A stretch of 64,000 bases of DNA from positions 186,001 to 250,000 of the forward strand of contig JAXLXY010000005.1 of NCBI GenBank assembly GCA_046327715.1. The letters run 5' to 3'. The notes beneath the pieces were generated by a model. That model saw only the letters and a list, made by a program, of their open reading frames with translations, did no database searches and had not been told where the DNA came from. This DNA is from JADJOM01 sp046327715. GTDB taxonomy: Bacteria > Gemmatimonadota > Gemmatimonadetes > Gemmatimonadales > GWC2-71-9. Made by a program: the position numbers and the translations under genes. Below, one piece after another: positions 52,443 through 61,017 of this stretch (the first letter of the stretch is position 1; each line of letters begins with the position of its first letter).

Positions 52443-53951
52443 ATGTCGTCTGAGACTGCCGCACCGCGCACCGTCACCCGCATCCAGCCGGGCGACCGGG
52501 TCGTCGTCATCGGGGCCGGGCCCGCGGGGTTGACGGCCGCGTACCTGCTCTCCAAGAAGGGCTATGCAGTCACGGTGCTGGAGGCCGACGACATCGTCGG
52601 CGGCATCTCGCGCACGGCGCAGTACAAGGGTTACCGGTTCGACATCGGCGGCCACCGCTTCTTCACCAAGATCAAGCCGGTCGAGGACCTCTGGTACGAG
52701 ATCCTGGGCGAGGACTTCATCTCGGTGCCGCGGCTCTCCCGCATCCATTACGACGGCAAGTTCTTCGACTACCCGCTCAAGGCGATGAACGCCCTGCGGG
52801 GCCTCGGGCTGTGGAACGCGATCACCATCGTGCTCAGCTACCTGCGCTGGCACTGGTGGCCCAATCCGGTCGAGGAGAACTTCGAGCAGTGGGTCACCAA
52901 CCGCTTCGGCAAGAAGCTCTACTCGATCTTCTTCAAGACCTACACCGAGAAGGTGTGGGGCATCCCCTGCACGGAGATCCGCGCCGAGTGGGCGGCGCAG
53001 CGGATCCAGGGGTTGTCGCTCGCCAAGGCCATCCTGAGCGCGGCGAACCTCAACCGCCGTTCCGACAGCATCAAGACGCTCATCAACGAATTCCAGTACC
53101 CGCGCCTGGGCCCCGGCCAGATGTGGGAGACCTGCACCGACCGGATCCGCGGGATGGGGAACCAGGTGCTGCTGCGGCACTACGCCCACGCCATCGAGAC
53201 CCGTGACGGCAAGGCGGTGGCGGTGCGCGCCCGGACGGATGCCGGCGAGCAGCGCTTCGAGTGCGAGCACGTGATCAACACCTCCGCGGTGCGCTCGCTG
53301 GTGCGGGCCCTCGAGCCCGCCCCGCCGCCGGCGGTGACCCGCGCGGCGGAGGGGCTCAAGTACCGGGACTTCCTGGTCGTGGCCCTGATGCTCGAGGCGG
53401 AGAACCTCTTTCCCGACAACTGGATCTACATCCACACGCCGGGCGTGAAGGTGGGCCGGATCCAGAACTTCAACAACTGGAGCAAGGCGATGGTGCCGGT
53501 GGCGGGCCACACCTGCCTCGGCCTGGAGTACTTCTGCTTCAAGGGGGACGGGCTGTGGGAGTCGCCCGACGCGGACCTGGTGAAGCTGGCCACCGAGGAG
53601 TTCCTCTCGCTGGACCTCGCGCCGCGCGAGACCCGGGTGGTCGACGGTGCGGTGATCCGCATGCCCAAGGCCTACCCCATCTACGACTCGGAATACCGCG
53701 CGCACCTCGACGCCGTGCGAGCGCACATCGACGCGATCCCGAACCTCCACACCGTGGGCCGGAACGGGATGCACAAGTACAACAACGCCGACCACTCGAT
53801 GCTGACGGCCATGTTCGCGCTGGAGAACATGCACGGCGCCAGGCACGACGTCTGGGCCGTCAACACCGACTACGAGTACCACGAGGAGCAGAAGCTCGAG
53901 GAACAGCAGATCGGTGGCCGGACCGGCGCGGCCGCCGCGGCCGCTGGCTGA
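52443..53951 (+). CDS. FAD-dependent oxidoreductase, UDP-galactopyranose-mutase-like
   Basis: 502 residues (ATG 52443; GTG 52440 is also possible). RVVVIGAGPAGLTAAYLLSKKGYAVTVLEADDIVGGISRTAQYKGYRFDIGGHRFFTK is the FAD motif with the following GG-SRT and GGHRFF marks of the capsule-associated UGM/protoporphyrinogen-oxidase-like group. YTEKVWGIPCTEI and the C-terminal NGMHKYNNADHSMLTAMFALENM are also characteristic. It may isomerise a UDP-hexopyranose to the furanose form or rearrange a related NDP-sugar. The GT4 genes that follow at 53955 and 55127 are closely coupled to it. Confidence 0.83.
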   Translation: MSSETAAPRTVTRIQPGDRVVVIGAGPAGLTAAYLLSKKGYAVTVLEADDIVGGISRTAQYKGYRFDIGGHRFFTKIKPVEDLWYEILGEDFISVPRLSRIHYDGKFFDYPLKAMNALRGLGLWNAITIVLSYLRWHWWPNPVEENFEQWVTNRFGKKLYSIFFKTYTEKVWGIPCTEIRAEWAAQRIQGLSLAKAILSAANLNRRSDSIKTLINEFQYPRLGPGQMWETCTDRIRGMGNQVLLRHYAHAIETRDGKAVAVRARTDAGEQRFECEHVINTSAVRSLVRALEPAPPPAVTRAAEGLKYRDFLVVALMLEAENLFPDNWIYIHTPGVKVGRIQNFNNWSKAMVPVAGHTCLGLEYFCFKGDGLWESPDADLVKLATEEFLSLDLAPRETRVVDGAVIRMPKAYPIYDSEYRAHLDAVRAHIDAIPNLHTVGRNGMHKYNNADHSMLTAMFALENMHGARHDVWAVNTDYEYHEEQKLEEQQIGGRTGAAAAAAG

Positions 53952-53954
53952 GGC

Positions 53955-55130
53955 ATGCGCATCGGGGTCGACGCGACCAGCTGGGCCAACGGGCGGGGTT
54001 ACGGCCGGTTCACCCGGCACCTCCTCCCGGCGATGGTCCGGCAGGCGCCGGAGGACGAGTTCGTCTGCTTCCTGGACCCCGCGTCGGCGGCGGCGTTCAC
54101 CCTGGAGGCGCCGAACGTGCGGCGGCTCGTGGTGGCGCAGGGGACGGCGCCGACGGCGGCGGCCGCCGCCGACGGGTACCGCGCGCCGCTCGACATGCTC
54201 CGGCTTACGCAGGCGGTGTGGCGCACCCCGACGGCGGTCTTCTGGTCGCCGACGGTGTACACCTACTTCCCGCTGCCCCCGGGGCAGCGGGCGGTGGTGA
54301 CGGTGCATGATGCGATCGCGGAGCGGTTCCCCGGGCTGACGCTGCCCTCGCCCCGGGCGCGGCTGTTCTGGAAGCTCAAGGTGCGGCTGGCGCTGGCGCA
54401 GGCCCGGCTGGTGCTGACGGTCTCGGAATACTCGGCCCGGGACCTCGTCGCGGTGCTCGGGGTGGACCGGGCGCGGATCCGGGTCACGGTCGAGGCCCCG
54501 GCGGAGGGCTTCCGGCCCAGCGAGACGCCGGCCCTCGCGCAGGCGGCGGCGGGACGCGCCGGGGTGCCGGCGGGGGCGGCGTGGTTCACGTACGTCGGGG
54601 GCTTCAACCCCCACAAGCACGTGGACACGATCGTCCGGGCTCACGCGGCGCTGTGCCGCGGGCTGGCCGAGCCGCCGCACCTGCTGCTGGTCGGCACGGT
54701 GGACAAGGACGTGTTCCACGGCGACCAGGCCGGGATCCGGCAGGCCATCGCCGCGGCGGGCACCGAGGCGCTGGTGCACTGGACCGGCTTCGTGCCGGAC
54801 GAGGAGCTGCGGCACCTGCACAGCGGGGCGGTGGCCCTGCTGCTGCCGTCGGCCTGCGAGGGCTTCGGGCTGCCCGCGGTCGAGGCGGCGGCGTGCGGCA
54901 CCGCGGTGATCGCCACCACGGCGAGCCCGCTGCCGGAACTGCTCGAGGGGGGCGGGGTGTTCGTGCCGCCGGGCGAGGCGGCGCCGCTGGAGGCCGCGAT
55001 GCGGCAGCTGCTGGCCGACGAGCCCTATCGCCGCCGCCTGGCGGCCACGGCGCGGGCCCGGGCGGGGGCGCTCTCCTGGGATCGTGGCGCCACCGCGGCC
55101 CTGGCGGCGCTGCGGGAGGCGGCGGCATGA
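53955..55130 (+). CDS. Glycosyltransferase family 4 (GT-B fold)
   Basis: 391 residues. The N-terminus reads MRIGVDATSWANGRGYGRFTRHLLPAMVRQAPEDEFVCFLDP, as in mannosyl- and rhamnosyl-transferases of the GT4 family. Donor-domain motifs: TYVGGFNPHKHVDTIVRAHA, HLLLVGTVDKDVFHGD, VHWTGFVPDEELRHLHSGAVALLLPSACEGFGLPAVEAAACGTAVIATTASPLPELL. The E-x7-E pair is in the last of these. It starts three bases after the FAD enzyme stop and overlaps the next GT gene by four bases. Confidence 0.92.
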   Translation: MRIGVDATSWANGRGYGRFTRHLLPAMVRQAPEDEFVCFLDPASAAAFTLEAPNVRRLVVAQGTAPTAAAAADGYRAPLDMLRLTQAVWRTPTAVFWSPTVYTYFPLPPGQRAVVTVHDAIAERFPGLTLPSPRARLFWKLKVRLALAQARLVLTVSEYSARDLVAVLGVDRARIRVTVEAPAEGFRPSETPALAQAAAGRAGVPAGAAWFTYVGGFNPHKHVDTIVRAHAALCRGLAEPPHLLLVGTVDKDVFHGDQAGIRQAIAAAGTEALVHWTGFVPDEELRHLHSGAVALLLPSACEGFGLPAVEAAACGTAVIATTASPLPELLEGGGVFVPPGEAAPLEAAMRQLLADEPYRRRLAATARARAGALSWDRGATAALAALREAAA

Positions 55131-56389
55131 GCGGGCTGCGGTTCGCGTTCCTGACGACGTTCTACCCGCCGCACAACTTCGGCGGGGACGGGATCGGGAT
55201 CCAGCGCCTGGCGCGCGGGCTGGTGCGGGCCGGGCACCACGTGACGGTGATCCACGACGTGGATGCCTACAACTCGCTGCACCCGGGCGCCGAGCCGGCG
55301 GCCCCGCCGGAACCGGCGGGGCTCGAGGTGATCCGGCTGCGCAGCGGGCTCGGGACGCTGTCGCCGCTGCTCACGCAGCAGCTGGGCCGCCCGGTGGTGA
55401 ACGGGTCGCGGATCGCCCGGATCCTGGACGAGGGGAAGTTCGACGTCATCAACTTCCACAACGTCTCGCTGATCGGCGGGCCAGGCCTGTTCAAGTACGG
55501 TCGCGGGCTCAAGCTGTACATGGCCCACGAGCACTGGCTGGTCTGCCCCAGTCACGTGCTGTGGCGCCACAACCGCGAGCTGTGCACCGGGCGGCAGTGC
55601 TTCCGGTGCCAGCTGAGCTACCGGCGGCCGCCGCAGCTGTGGCGCTGGACCGGCTACCTCGAGCGCGAGTTGCGGCATGTGGACGCGTTCATCGCGATGA
55701 GCGAGTTCAGCCGGCGGAAGCACCAGGAGTTCGGCTTCCCGCGGGAGATGGAGGTGCTGCCCTACTTCCTGCCCGATCCGGAGGCGGGCGGGGCCCGGGT
55801 GGGAGGGGCCTCGCCGCATCCCCGGCCGTATTTCCTGTTCGTGGGACGGCTGGAGAAGATCAAGGGGCTCGACGACGTGATTCCGGTGTTCCGCGACTTT
55901 CCGGACGCGGACCTGGTCATCGCCGGCGACGGCGAGTATGCCGGGACTCTGCGGGCCATGGCGGAGGGGCTGCCCAACGTGCGGTTCCTGGGGCGGGTGG
56001 CGCCGGAGGAACTGCGGCGCTACTACGAGCACGCGATCGCGCTGGTGGTGCCGTCGGTCTGCTTCGAGACCTTCGGCATCATCCTGATCGAGGCCTTCAA
56101 GCAGGGGACGCCCGTGGTGGCTCGCCACCTCGGGCCGTTTCCCGAGATTGTCGACCGCAGCGGGGGTGGCGGGACGTTCACCACCCGTGACGAGCTGGTG
56201 GCCGTCATGCGGCGGTTGCAGGACGACCCGGTCCACCGTGAGCGCCAGGCCACGGCCGGCTCTGCGGCCTTCGTGGCCTGGTGGAGCGAGCGGGCCGTGG
56301 TGCCGCAGTACCTCGAGATCATCGCCCGCGCGGCGGGGCGAAAGGGCGATCAGCAGGTCCTCACGAAGCTCGGAAAGGTGGCGTCATGA
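55127..56389 (+). CDS. Glycosyltransferase family 4 (GT-B fold)
   Basis: 420 residues from ATG 55127. The acceptor-side domain has FLTTFYPPHNFGGDGIGIQRLARGLVRAGHHVTVIHD and an unusual cysteine cluster, LVCPSHVLWRHNRELCTGRQCFRCQLSYRR, which is known from a subset of GT4 enzymes and might bind a metal. Donor domain: YFLFVGRLEKIKGLDDVIPVFRDFPDADLVIAGDGEY, VRFLGRVAPEELRRYYEHAIALVVPSVCFETFGIILIEAFKQGTPVVARHLGPFPEIV. ATG overlaps the previous stop, and its own stop overlaps the epimerase start. Confidence 0.92.
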   Translation: MSGLRFAFLTTFYPPHNFGGDGIGIQRLARGLVRAGHHVTVIHDVDAYNSLHPGAEPAAPPEPAGLEVIRLRSGLGTLSPLLTQQLGRPVVNGSRIARILDEGKFDVINFHNVSLIGGPGLFKYGRGLKLYMAHEHWLVCPSHVLWRHNRELCTGRQCFRCQLSYRRPPQLWRWTGYLERELRHVDAFIAMSEFSRRKHQEFGFPREMEVLPYFLPDPEAGGARVGGASPHPRPYFLFVGRLEKIKGLDDVIPVFRDFPDADLVIAGDGEYAGTLRAMAEGLPNVRFLGRVAPEELRRYYEHAIALVVPSVCFETFGIILIEAFKQGTPVVARHLGPFPEIVDRSGGGGTFTTRDELVAVMRRLQDDPVHRERQATAGSAAFVAWWSERAVVPQYLEIIARAAGRKGDQQVLTKLGKVAS

Positions 56390-57360
56390 AGGTCTTCATC
56401 ACGGGCGGCGCGGGGTTCATCGGATCCCACCTGGCCGAGCGGCTGCTGGAGCGGGGCGACCGGGTGCTGGTCCTCGATGACCTCTCCACCGGCACGATGG
56501 ACAACATCCAGCACCTGATCGGGCGGCCCGGATTCGAGTACCGGATCGGCACGGCGCTCGACCTGCCGCTGGTCACCGAGTGCGTGGACCGCTGCGACGT
56601 GACCGTGCACCTGGCGGCGGCCGTGGGGGTCAAGCTGATCGTGGAGCGACCGGTTCACACCATCGAGACCAACGTCGGCTGCACCGAGACGGTCCTCGAC
56701 GCCGCGGCCAAGAAGCAGAAGCTGGTGCTCGTGGCCAGCACCTCCGAGGTCTACGGCAAGAGCGCCAAGATCCCCTTCAGCGAGGAGGATGACCTGCAGC
56801 TCGGCCCGACCAGCCACAGCCGCTGGGCCTACGCCTGCTCCAAGGCGCTCGACGAGTGGCTCGCACTGGCGTACCTCCGGGAGAAGAAGGTGCCGGTGAT
56901 CCTGGCCCGCTTCTTCAACACGGTGGGCCCGCGGCAGACCGGACGCTACGGCATGGTGCTCCCCAACTTCGCCACGCAGGCGCTGGCGGGGGAGCCCATC
57001 ACGGTCTACGGCACGGGCACCCAGTCCCGCTGCTTCGGGCACGTCAACGACGCGGTGGAGTCCATCCTCCGGCTGATTGCCACCCCGGCGGCGGTGGGGC
57101 AGGTCTACAATGTGGGCAACGACGAGGAAGTGACGATCCTGCAGCTGGCCGAGCGGGTGCGCGCCGCCGCCGGCTCGAGCTCGGAGATCCGGCTGGTGCC
57201 CTACAATGAGGCCTATCCGGAGGGGTTCGAGGACATGCACCGGCGGGTGCCGGATGTGCGCAAGCTCGAGCAGGCGATCGGCTTCCGTCCGCGGACGCCG
57301 CTGGCGCAGATCATCGCCGACGTGCTCGCGGACCAAAAGGCGAGGCTGGCGGCCCGGTAG
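56386..57360 (+). CDS. NAD-dependent epimerase/dehydratase (UDP-sugar 4-epimerase or decarboxylase type)
   Basis: 324 residues. Extended SDR: VFITGGAGFIGSHLAERLLERGDRVLVLDDLSTGTMDNI at the N-terminus, VASTSEVYGKS for the catalytic serine/threonine region and WAYACSKALDEW with YxxxK. RFFNTVGPRQTGRYGMVLPNFATQAL and YGTGTQSRCFGHVNDAVESILRL are typical of UDP-glucuronate decarboxylase/UDP-glucose epimerase. Given a sugar dehydrogenase in the locus, decarboxylation of UDP-glucuronate to UDP-xylose is one option; epimerisation is the other. ATG overlaps the GT4 stop by four bases. Confidence 0.88.
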   Translation: MKVFITGGAGFIGSHLAERLLERGDRVLVLDDLSTGTMDNIQHLIGRPGFEYRIGTALDLPLVTECVDRCDVTVHLAAAVGVKLIVERPVHTIETNVGCTETVLDAAAKKQKLVLVASTSEVYGKSAKIPFSEEDDLQLGPTSHSRWAYACSKALDEWLALAYLREKKVPVILARFFNTVGPRQTGRYGMVLPNFATQALAGEPITVYGTGTQSRCFGHVNDAVESILRLIATPAAVGQVYNVGNDEEVTILQLAERVRAAAGSSSEIRLVPYNEAYPEGFEDMHRRVPDVRKLEQAIGFRPRTPLAQIIADVLADQKARLAAR

Positions 57361-57396
57361 GCGCCGGCGCGCCTGCCGCCGCCCGGGGACCGGACG

Positions 57397-58146
57397 ATGC
57401 GCGCGATCCTGACGTATCACTCGCTCGACGGGTCCGGCTCGCCGATCTCGGTGGCCCCGGAGGCCTTTGGCCGGCACGTGGCCTGGCTGGCGTCGGGGCG
57501 GGTGCGGGTGGTGGGGCTGGCGGAGCTCCTGGCGCTCCCGCCGGAGGCCGACGCGGTGGCGCTGACCTTCGACGACGCCTTCCGGAACTTCGTGGAGGTG
57601 GCCGCGCCGCTGCTCCGGGCCCACGGACTGCCCGCCACGGTGTACGTGGTGCCGGGCCACGTGGGCGGCACCAATGCGTGGGGCGGGGTCCGTGACCCCA
57701 GGGTTCCCACGCTGCCCTTGGCGGACTGGGACCAGCTCGGCCGGGCGGTGGAAGCGGGCATTCGGGTGGGGGCACATACGCTCACCCACCCGCACCTGAC
57801 CCGCGTGCCGGCGGGCCAGCTCGAGGAGGAGCTGGCCGGGGCGCAGGAGGCGATCCGGCAGGCCACCGGGCAGCGGCCGGACAGCATCGCCTATCCCTTC
57901 GGGGACGTCGATGCGGCGGTCGCCGGGCGGGCCGCGGCGCTGTACCGCCTGGGCGTGACCACGGAATTGCGGGCGCTGGCCGGGCAGGAAGACCCGCTCC
58001 GGCTGCCGCGCCTCGACATGTACTACCTGCGGGACCCGGGCCGGCTGGAGGCCTGGGGCAGCGCGGCCTTCAGGGGCCGGCTGTGGCTCCGGGCCCATGC
58101 CCGGCGGCTCCGCCAGACGCTGGACTTGGCAGGGGGAGGCTGGTGA
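57397..58146 (+). CDS. Polysaccharide deacetylase (NodB fold, compact)
   Basis: 249 residues, almost only the CE4 core. N-terminal ILTYHSLDGSGSPISVAPEAFGRHVAWL, motif 1 LTFDDAFRNFVEVAAPLL, motif 2 GAHTLTHPHLTRV with both histidines, motif 3 SIAYPFGDVDAAV. No signal peptide, so it probably acts on cytoplasmic lipid-linked or nucleotide-linked sugars. It overlaps the GT2 gene by four bases (GTGA). Confidence 0.88.
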   Translation: MRAILTYHSLDGSGSPISVAPEAFGRHVAWLASGRVRVVGLAELLALPPEADAVALTFDDAFRNFVEVAAPLLRAHGLPATVYVVPGHVGGTNAWGGVRDPRVPTLPLADWDQLGRAVEAGIRVGAHTLTHPHLTRVPAGQLEEELAGAQEAIRQATGQRPDSIAYPFGDVDAAVAGRAAALYRLGVTTELRALAGQEDPLRLPRLDMYYLRDPGRLEAWGSAAFRGRLWLRAHARRLRQTLDLAGGGW

Positions 58147-59255
58147 GAGCAGAACATCCGCTGATGTCGGTGATCGTCCCGGTGTTCAACGGCACCCGGG
58201 TGCTGCCCAAGGCCCTCGCGGCGCTGGCCGCAAGCGACCTGCCGCGGGCCTGCTGGGAGCTGATCGTCGTGGACGACGGCAGCACTGACGATACCCCCGG
58301 CGTGGCCTCACGCTGGGCGGACCTGGTGGTGCGCATCCCCGGGGTGCCGCACGGGCCCGGGTATGCCCGCAATCGCGGGGTGGAGGCGGCGCGGGGTGAG
58401 GTGGTCGTCTTCATCGATGCCGACGTGGTGGTCCATCCCGACACGCTGCGGCGGATTGCCTGGGTGTTTGCCCATGACCCGGGGCTCGGCGCGCTGTTCG
58501 GCTCGTACGACGACCGGCCCCCGGCGCCGGGCCTGGTCTCCCGCTACCGCAACCTGCTGCATCACTGGCATCACCAGCAGAATCCCGGGCCCGCGGAGAC
58601 GTTCTGGGCCGGGTGCGGCGCGGTGCGGCGCCGGGTGTTCCTGGCCGCGGGGAAGTTCGACGAGTGGCACTACCGGCGGCCGAGCATCGAGGACATCGAG
58701 CTGGGCCACCGCATCGCCCTGATCGGCGAGCGGATCGTGCTCCGGCCGGAGATCCAGTGCGCGCACCTCAAGCAGTGGTCGCTGTGGAACGTGGTGCGGA
58801 CGGACATCAAGGATCGCGGCATCCCCTGGATGCGGCTGCTGCTGCAGGAAGGCAAGCTGGGCCAGCGCCGGTCGCTCAACCTGAAGCCGATCGAGAAGAT
58901 CAACACCGCCCTGGTGGGCCTCGCGCTCCTGGCGATCGGCGCGGCGGTGGGCCTGCGGGACCCACGCTGGCTGCTGGTGGTGCCCGCGGTGGTGGTGTTC
59001 GTGGGCCTCGCGAATCTGCGGTTCTATGGCTTCCTGGTCCGGGCCGGGGGGCTCGGGTTCGCGCTGGGCGCATTCCCGATCCACCTGCTCTACTACATTG
59101 TGAACGGCGTCTGCGCCGCGGGCGGGTACGCGGCGCACCACCTGATCGGCGAGCCGGCACCCGAGGCAGCCGTGCAGGCCTACGCCGAAGTCGGGGTGCG
59201 GCGCTGGCCGCCGATCCCGGCGCGGGCCCCCATCGGGGCCTGGGCGCCGCGATGA
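58143..59255 (+). CDS. Glycosyltransferase family 2 with two C-terminal membrane helices
   Basis: 370 residues from GTG 58143 (overlapping the deacetylase stop); ATG 58164 is an alternative. GT-A motifs: MSVIVPVFNGTRVLPKALAAL, VVDDGSTDDTP, ARNRGVEAARGEVVVFIDADVVVHPDTL (DxD), GCGAVRRRVFLAAGKFDEW and SIEDIELGHRI. A coupling region (KQWSLWNVVRTDIKDRGIPWMRLLLQ) precedes two hydrophobic helices (VGLALLAIGAAVGL, LLVVPAVVVFVGLANL). It should act at the membrane on a lipid-linked acceptor. Confidence 0.88.
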   Translation: MRAEHPLMSVIVPVFNGTRVLPKALAALAASDLPRACWELIVVDDGSTDDTPGVASRWADLVVRIPGVPHGPGYARNRGVEAARGEVVVFIDADVVVHPDTLRRIAWVFAHDPGLGALFGSYDDRPPAPGLVSRYRNLLHHWHHQQNPGPAETFWAGCGAVRRRVFLAAGKFDEWHYRRPSIEDIELGHRIALIGERIVLRPEIQCAHLKQWSLWNVVRTDIKDRGIPWMRLLLQEGKLGQRRSLNLKPIEKINTALVGLALLAIGAAVGLRDPRWLLVVPAVVVFVGLANLRFYGFLVRAGGLGFALGAFPIHLLYYIVNGVCAAGGYAAHHLIGEPAPEAAVQAYAEVGVRRWPPIPARAPIGAWAPR

Positions 59256-59269
59256 GCCGCGGCCGCCGC

Positions 59270-59275
59270 TATCTT
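59270..59275 (+). promoter_or_regulatory. TATCTT -10-like element before the small membrane protein
   Basis: TATCTT is followed by seven bases and TTG at 59283, the same geometry as the other TANNTT elements. That would make the TTG a leaderless start; the ATG at 59289 lies 13 bases downstream of the element. Confidence 0.35.
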
Positions 59276-59282
59276 TAGAGGG

Positions 59283-59684
59283 TTGCCCATGACGGAGGCC
59301 CTGATGTCCGAGGCGCGATTGACCCCGGCGGACGGCTCGCTGCCGCCGGAACTCGAGCTGGCATTCTCGCCGCTGCACAAGCGGGCCTTCGGGCTCGCGG
59401 TCGGCGTGGCGTTCGGCCTGCTCATCGCCGGGCTCACCCTGATCTATGTGGTCCGGGCGGGGCCGGGGGACCTCCCGGAGATGGCCCTGCTGCGCAACTA
59501 CTTCGCCGGCTACACCCCGACGGTGCCGGGGGCGGCCATCGGCGGACTCTGGGGGCTCTTCATCGGGTTCGTGGCGGGGTGGTTCTTCGCCTTCTGCCGC
59601 AACTTCGCCATCGCGCTCTCGGTGTTCATCATCCGTGCCAAGGCGGAGCTGAACCAGAGCCGCGACTTCCTCGATCACATCTAG
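59283..59684 (+). CDS. Small two-helix membrane protein (paralogue A)
   Basis: About 131-133 residues (TTG 59283 or ATG 59289). Two hydrophobic segments: AFGLAVGVAFGLLIAGLTLIYVV and GGLWGLFIGFVAGWFFAFC, separated by LLRNYFAGYTPTVPGAAI. The C-terminus is polar and helical (RAKAELNQSRDFLDHI). The FxGYxxTxxG stretch and the following glycine-rich helix are repeated in the next gene, so the two are duplicates of one fold. No known domain; position inside the EPS operon suggests a membrane-organising or assembly role, which is inference. Confidence 0.65.
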   Translation: MPMTEALMSEARLTPADGSLPPELELAFSPLHKRAFGLAVGVAFGLLIAGLTLIYVVRAGPGDLPEMALLRNYFAGYTPTVPGAAIGGLWGLFIGFVAGWFFAFCRNFAIALSVFIIRAKAELNQSRDFLDHI

Positions 59685-59715
59685 GCCACCCGTGACCCGG
59701 ACCGCCCGGGAGGGA

Positions 59716-60012
59716 ATGATGGACCAGAATCAGAAGGACCTGAACGACGTCATCCTGCGGCTCAATGGCCGCTCCTGGGGAATTGCCGCGGGGCTGCTGC
59801 TCGGGTTCGGCCTCTTCCTCGCCACGAACGTCCTGGTGCTCAAGGGGGGGCACGAGGTGGGGAAGCACCTGGGCCTGCTCCGGGTCTTCTTCCCCGGCTA
59901 CTCGGTGACCTTCGTCGGCAGCATCATCGGCTTCATCTACGCCTTCGTCCTGGGCTACGCCCTCGGCCGGGTGGTCGGGACCGTGTACAACCGCCTGGTC
60001 GCGGCACGCTGA
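59716..60012 (+). CDS. Small two-helix membrane protein (paralogue B)
   Basis: About 98 residues from ATG 59716; a GTG at 59692 and ATG at 59719 are alternatives. Two helices: SWGIAAGLLLGFGLFLATNVLVL and SIIGFIYAFVLGYALGRVV, with LRVFFPGYSVTFVG between them. The FPGYSVTFVG motif aligns with FAGYTPTVPG of the upstream gene. Eleven bases separate it from the UbiA-type gene. Function unknown. Confidence 0.65.
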   Translation: MMDQNQKDLNDVILRLNGRSWGIAAGLLLGFGLFLATNVLVLKGGHEVGKHLGLLRVFFPGYSVTFVGSIIGFIYAFVLGYALGRVVGTVYNRLVAAR

Positions 60013-60023
60013 GCGGACCGACC

Positions 60024-60929
60024 GTGGCCACCTCCGCGCCCCTCGCCCGCTCCACGGTGCTCGCCGCCTGGGTCCGCCTGCTCCGGCCCCAGCAGTGGGT
60101 GAAGAACGCCTTCGTGCTCACGCCGCTGGTGTTCTCGGGCAAGTTCCTGCAGGCGGAAGCGGTGGAGCAGGCCCTGGCCGCGTTCTGCGCCTTCTGCCTG
60201 GTCGCGAGCGGGGTCTACGCCGGCAACGACGTGGTCGACCGGCACGCCGACCGGGCGCACCCGGTCAAGCGGAACCGCCCGGTGGCCGCCGGCATCATCC
60301 CGGTGGGTGGGGCCCTCGCGGTGGCGCTTTCGGCCGTGGCCCTGGCGCTGACGATCGCGAGCGCGGTGCACCCGGCCCTGGCCGGGATCATCGCCGCCTA
60401 CCTCGGCCTCAACGTGCTGTACACCCTGTGGCTCAAGCACATGGTGCTGCTCGACGTCTTCACCATCGCCGCCTTCTTCGTGCTGCGGCTGCTGGCCGGC
60501 GCCACCGCGATCGCCGTGGCGCCCTCCATCTGGCTGCTCCTGTGTGGCGGCCTGCTGGCGCTCTACCTGGGCTTCGCCAAGCGCCGCCACGAGCTGGTGC
60601 TGCTTGGCAGCCAGTCCTCGGAGCACCGCAGCGTCCTGACCGAGTACAGCCCGATGTTCCTGGACCAGATGTCGACCGTGCTGCTGGCGGTCACCGTGGT
60701 CTCCTACATCATGTACACGGTGTCCCAGGAGAAGCTGGCCGAGGTGGGGTCGTACGCGCTGACCGGCAGCACCGTGTTCGTGCTCTACGGGGTGTTCCGC
60801 TACCTGTACCTGGTACACCAGCGGCAGGGGGGGAGCCCCACGGAGACCCTGCTCACCGACCGCTCCCTCATGGTGGCGGTGGTGCTGTGGTTTGCCTACT
60901 GCGGGATGGTGATCTACCTGCCCTTCTGA
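60024..60929 (+). CDS. Decaprenyl-phosphate phosphoribosyltransferase-like UbiA-family prenyltransferase
   Basis: 301 residues with about eight helices. LRPQQWVKNAFVLTPLVFSGKF is the N-terminal mark of the DPPR-synthase group. The first aspartate-rich motif is NDVVDRHADRAHPVKRNRPV and the second region is YTLWLKHMVLLDVFTIAAFFVLR. The group joins phosphoribosyl pyrophosphate to polyprenyl phosphate, the first step to polyprenyl-phospho-arabinose or -ribose donors. The DprE1/DprE2 oxidoreductases are not evident here, though FAD enzymes are encoded upstream. A different polyprenyl-phosphate acceptor reaction is possible. GTG start. Confidence 0.83.
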   Translation: MATSAPLARSTVLAAWVRLLRPQQWVKNAFVLTPLVFSGKFLQAEAVEQALAAFCAFCLVASGVYAGNDVVDRHADRAHPVKRNRPVAAGIIPVGGALAVALSAVALALTIASAVHPALAGIIAAYLGLNVLYTLWLKHMVLLDVFTIAAFFVLRLLAGATAIAVAPSIWLLLCGGLLALYLGFAKRRHELVLLGSQSSEHRSVLTEYSPMFLDQMSTVLLAVTVVSYIMYTVSQEKLAEVGSYALTGSTVFVLYGVFRYLYLVHQRQGGSPTETLLTDRSLMVAVVLWFAYCGMVIYLPF

Positions 60930-61017
60930 GCCGGGCGGTGCGGTGCATCCTCATGCGTTGCAAGGAGTTCGCAGCTACTGCCGGGGCGGCCACCCGGCGG
61001 GATCGTAGGCCGTAAAG

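Noticed and set aside
52380..54821. Long minus-strand frame over the FAD enzyme and GT4 genes
   Set aside because: The plus-strand frames have complete domain signatures and four-base couplings; the opposite frame is low-complexity R/H/P/G.
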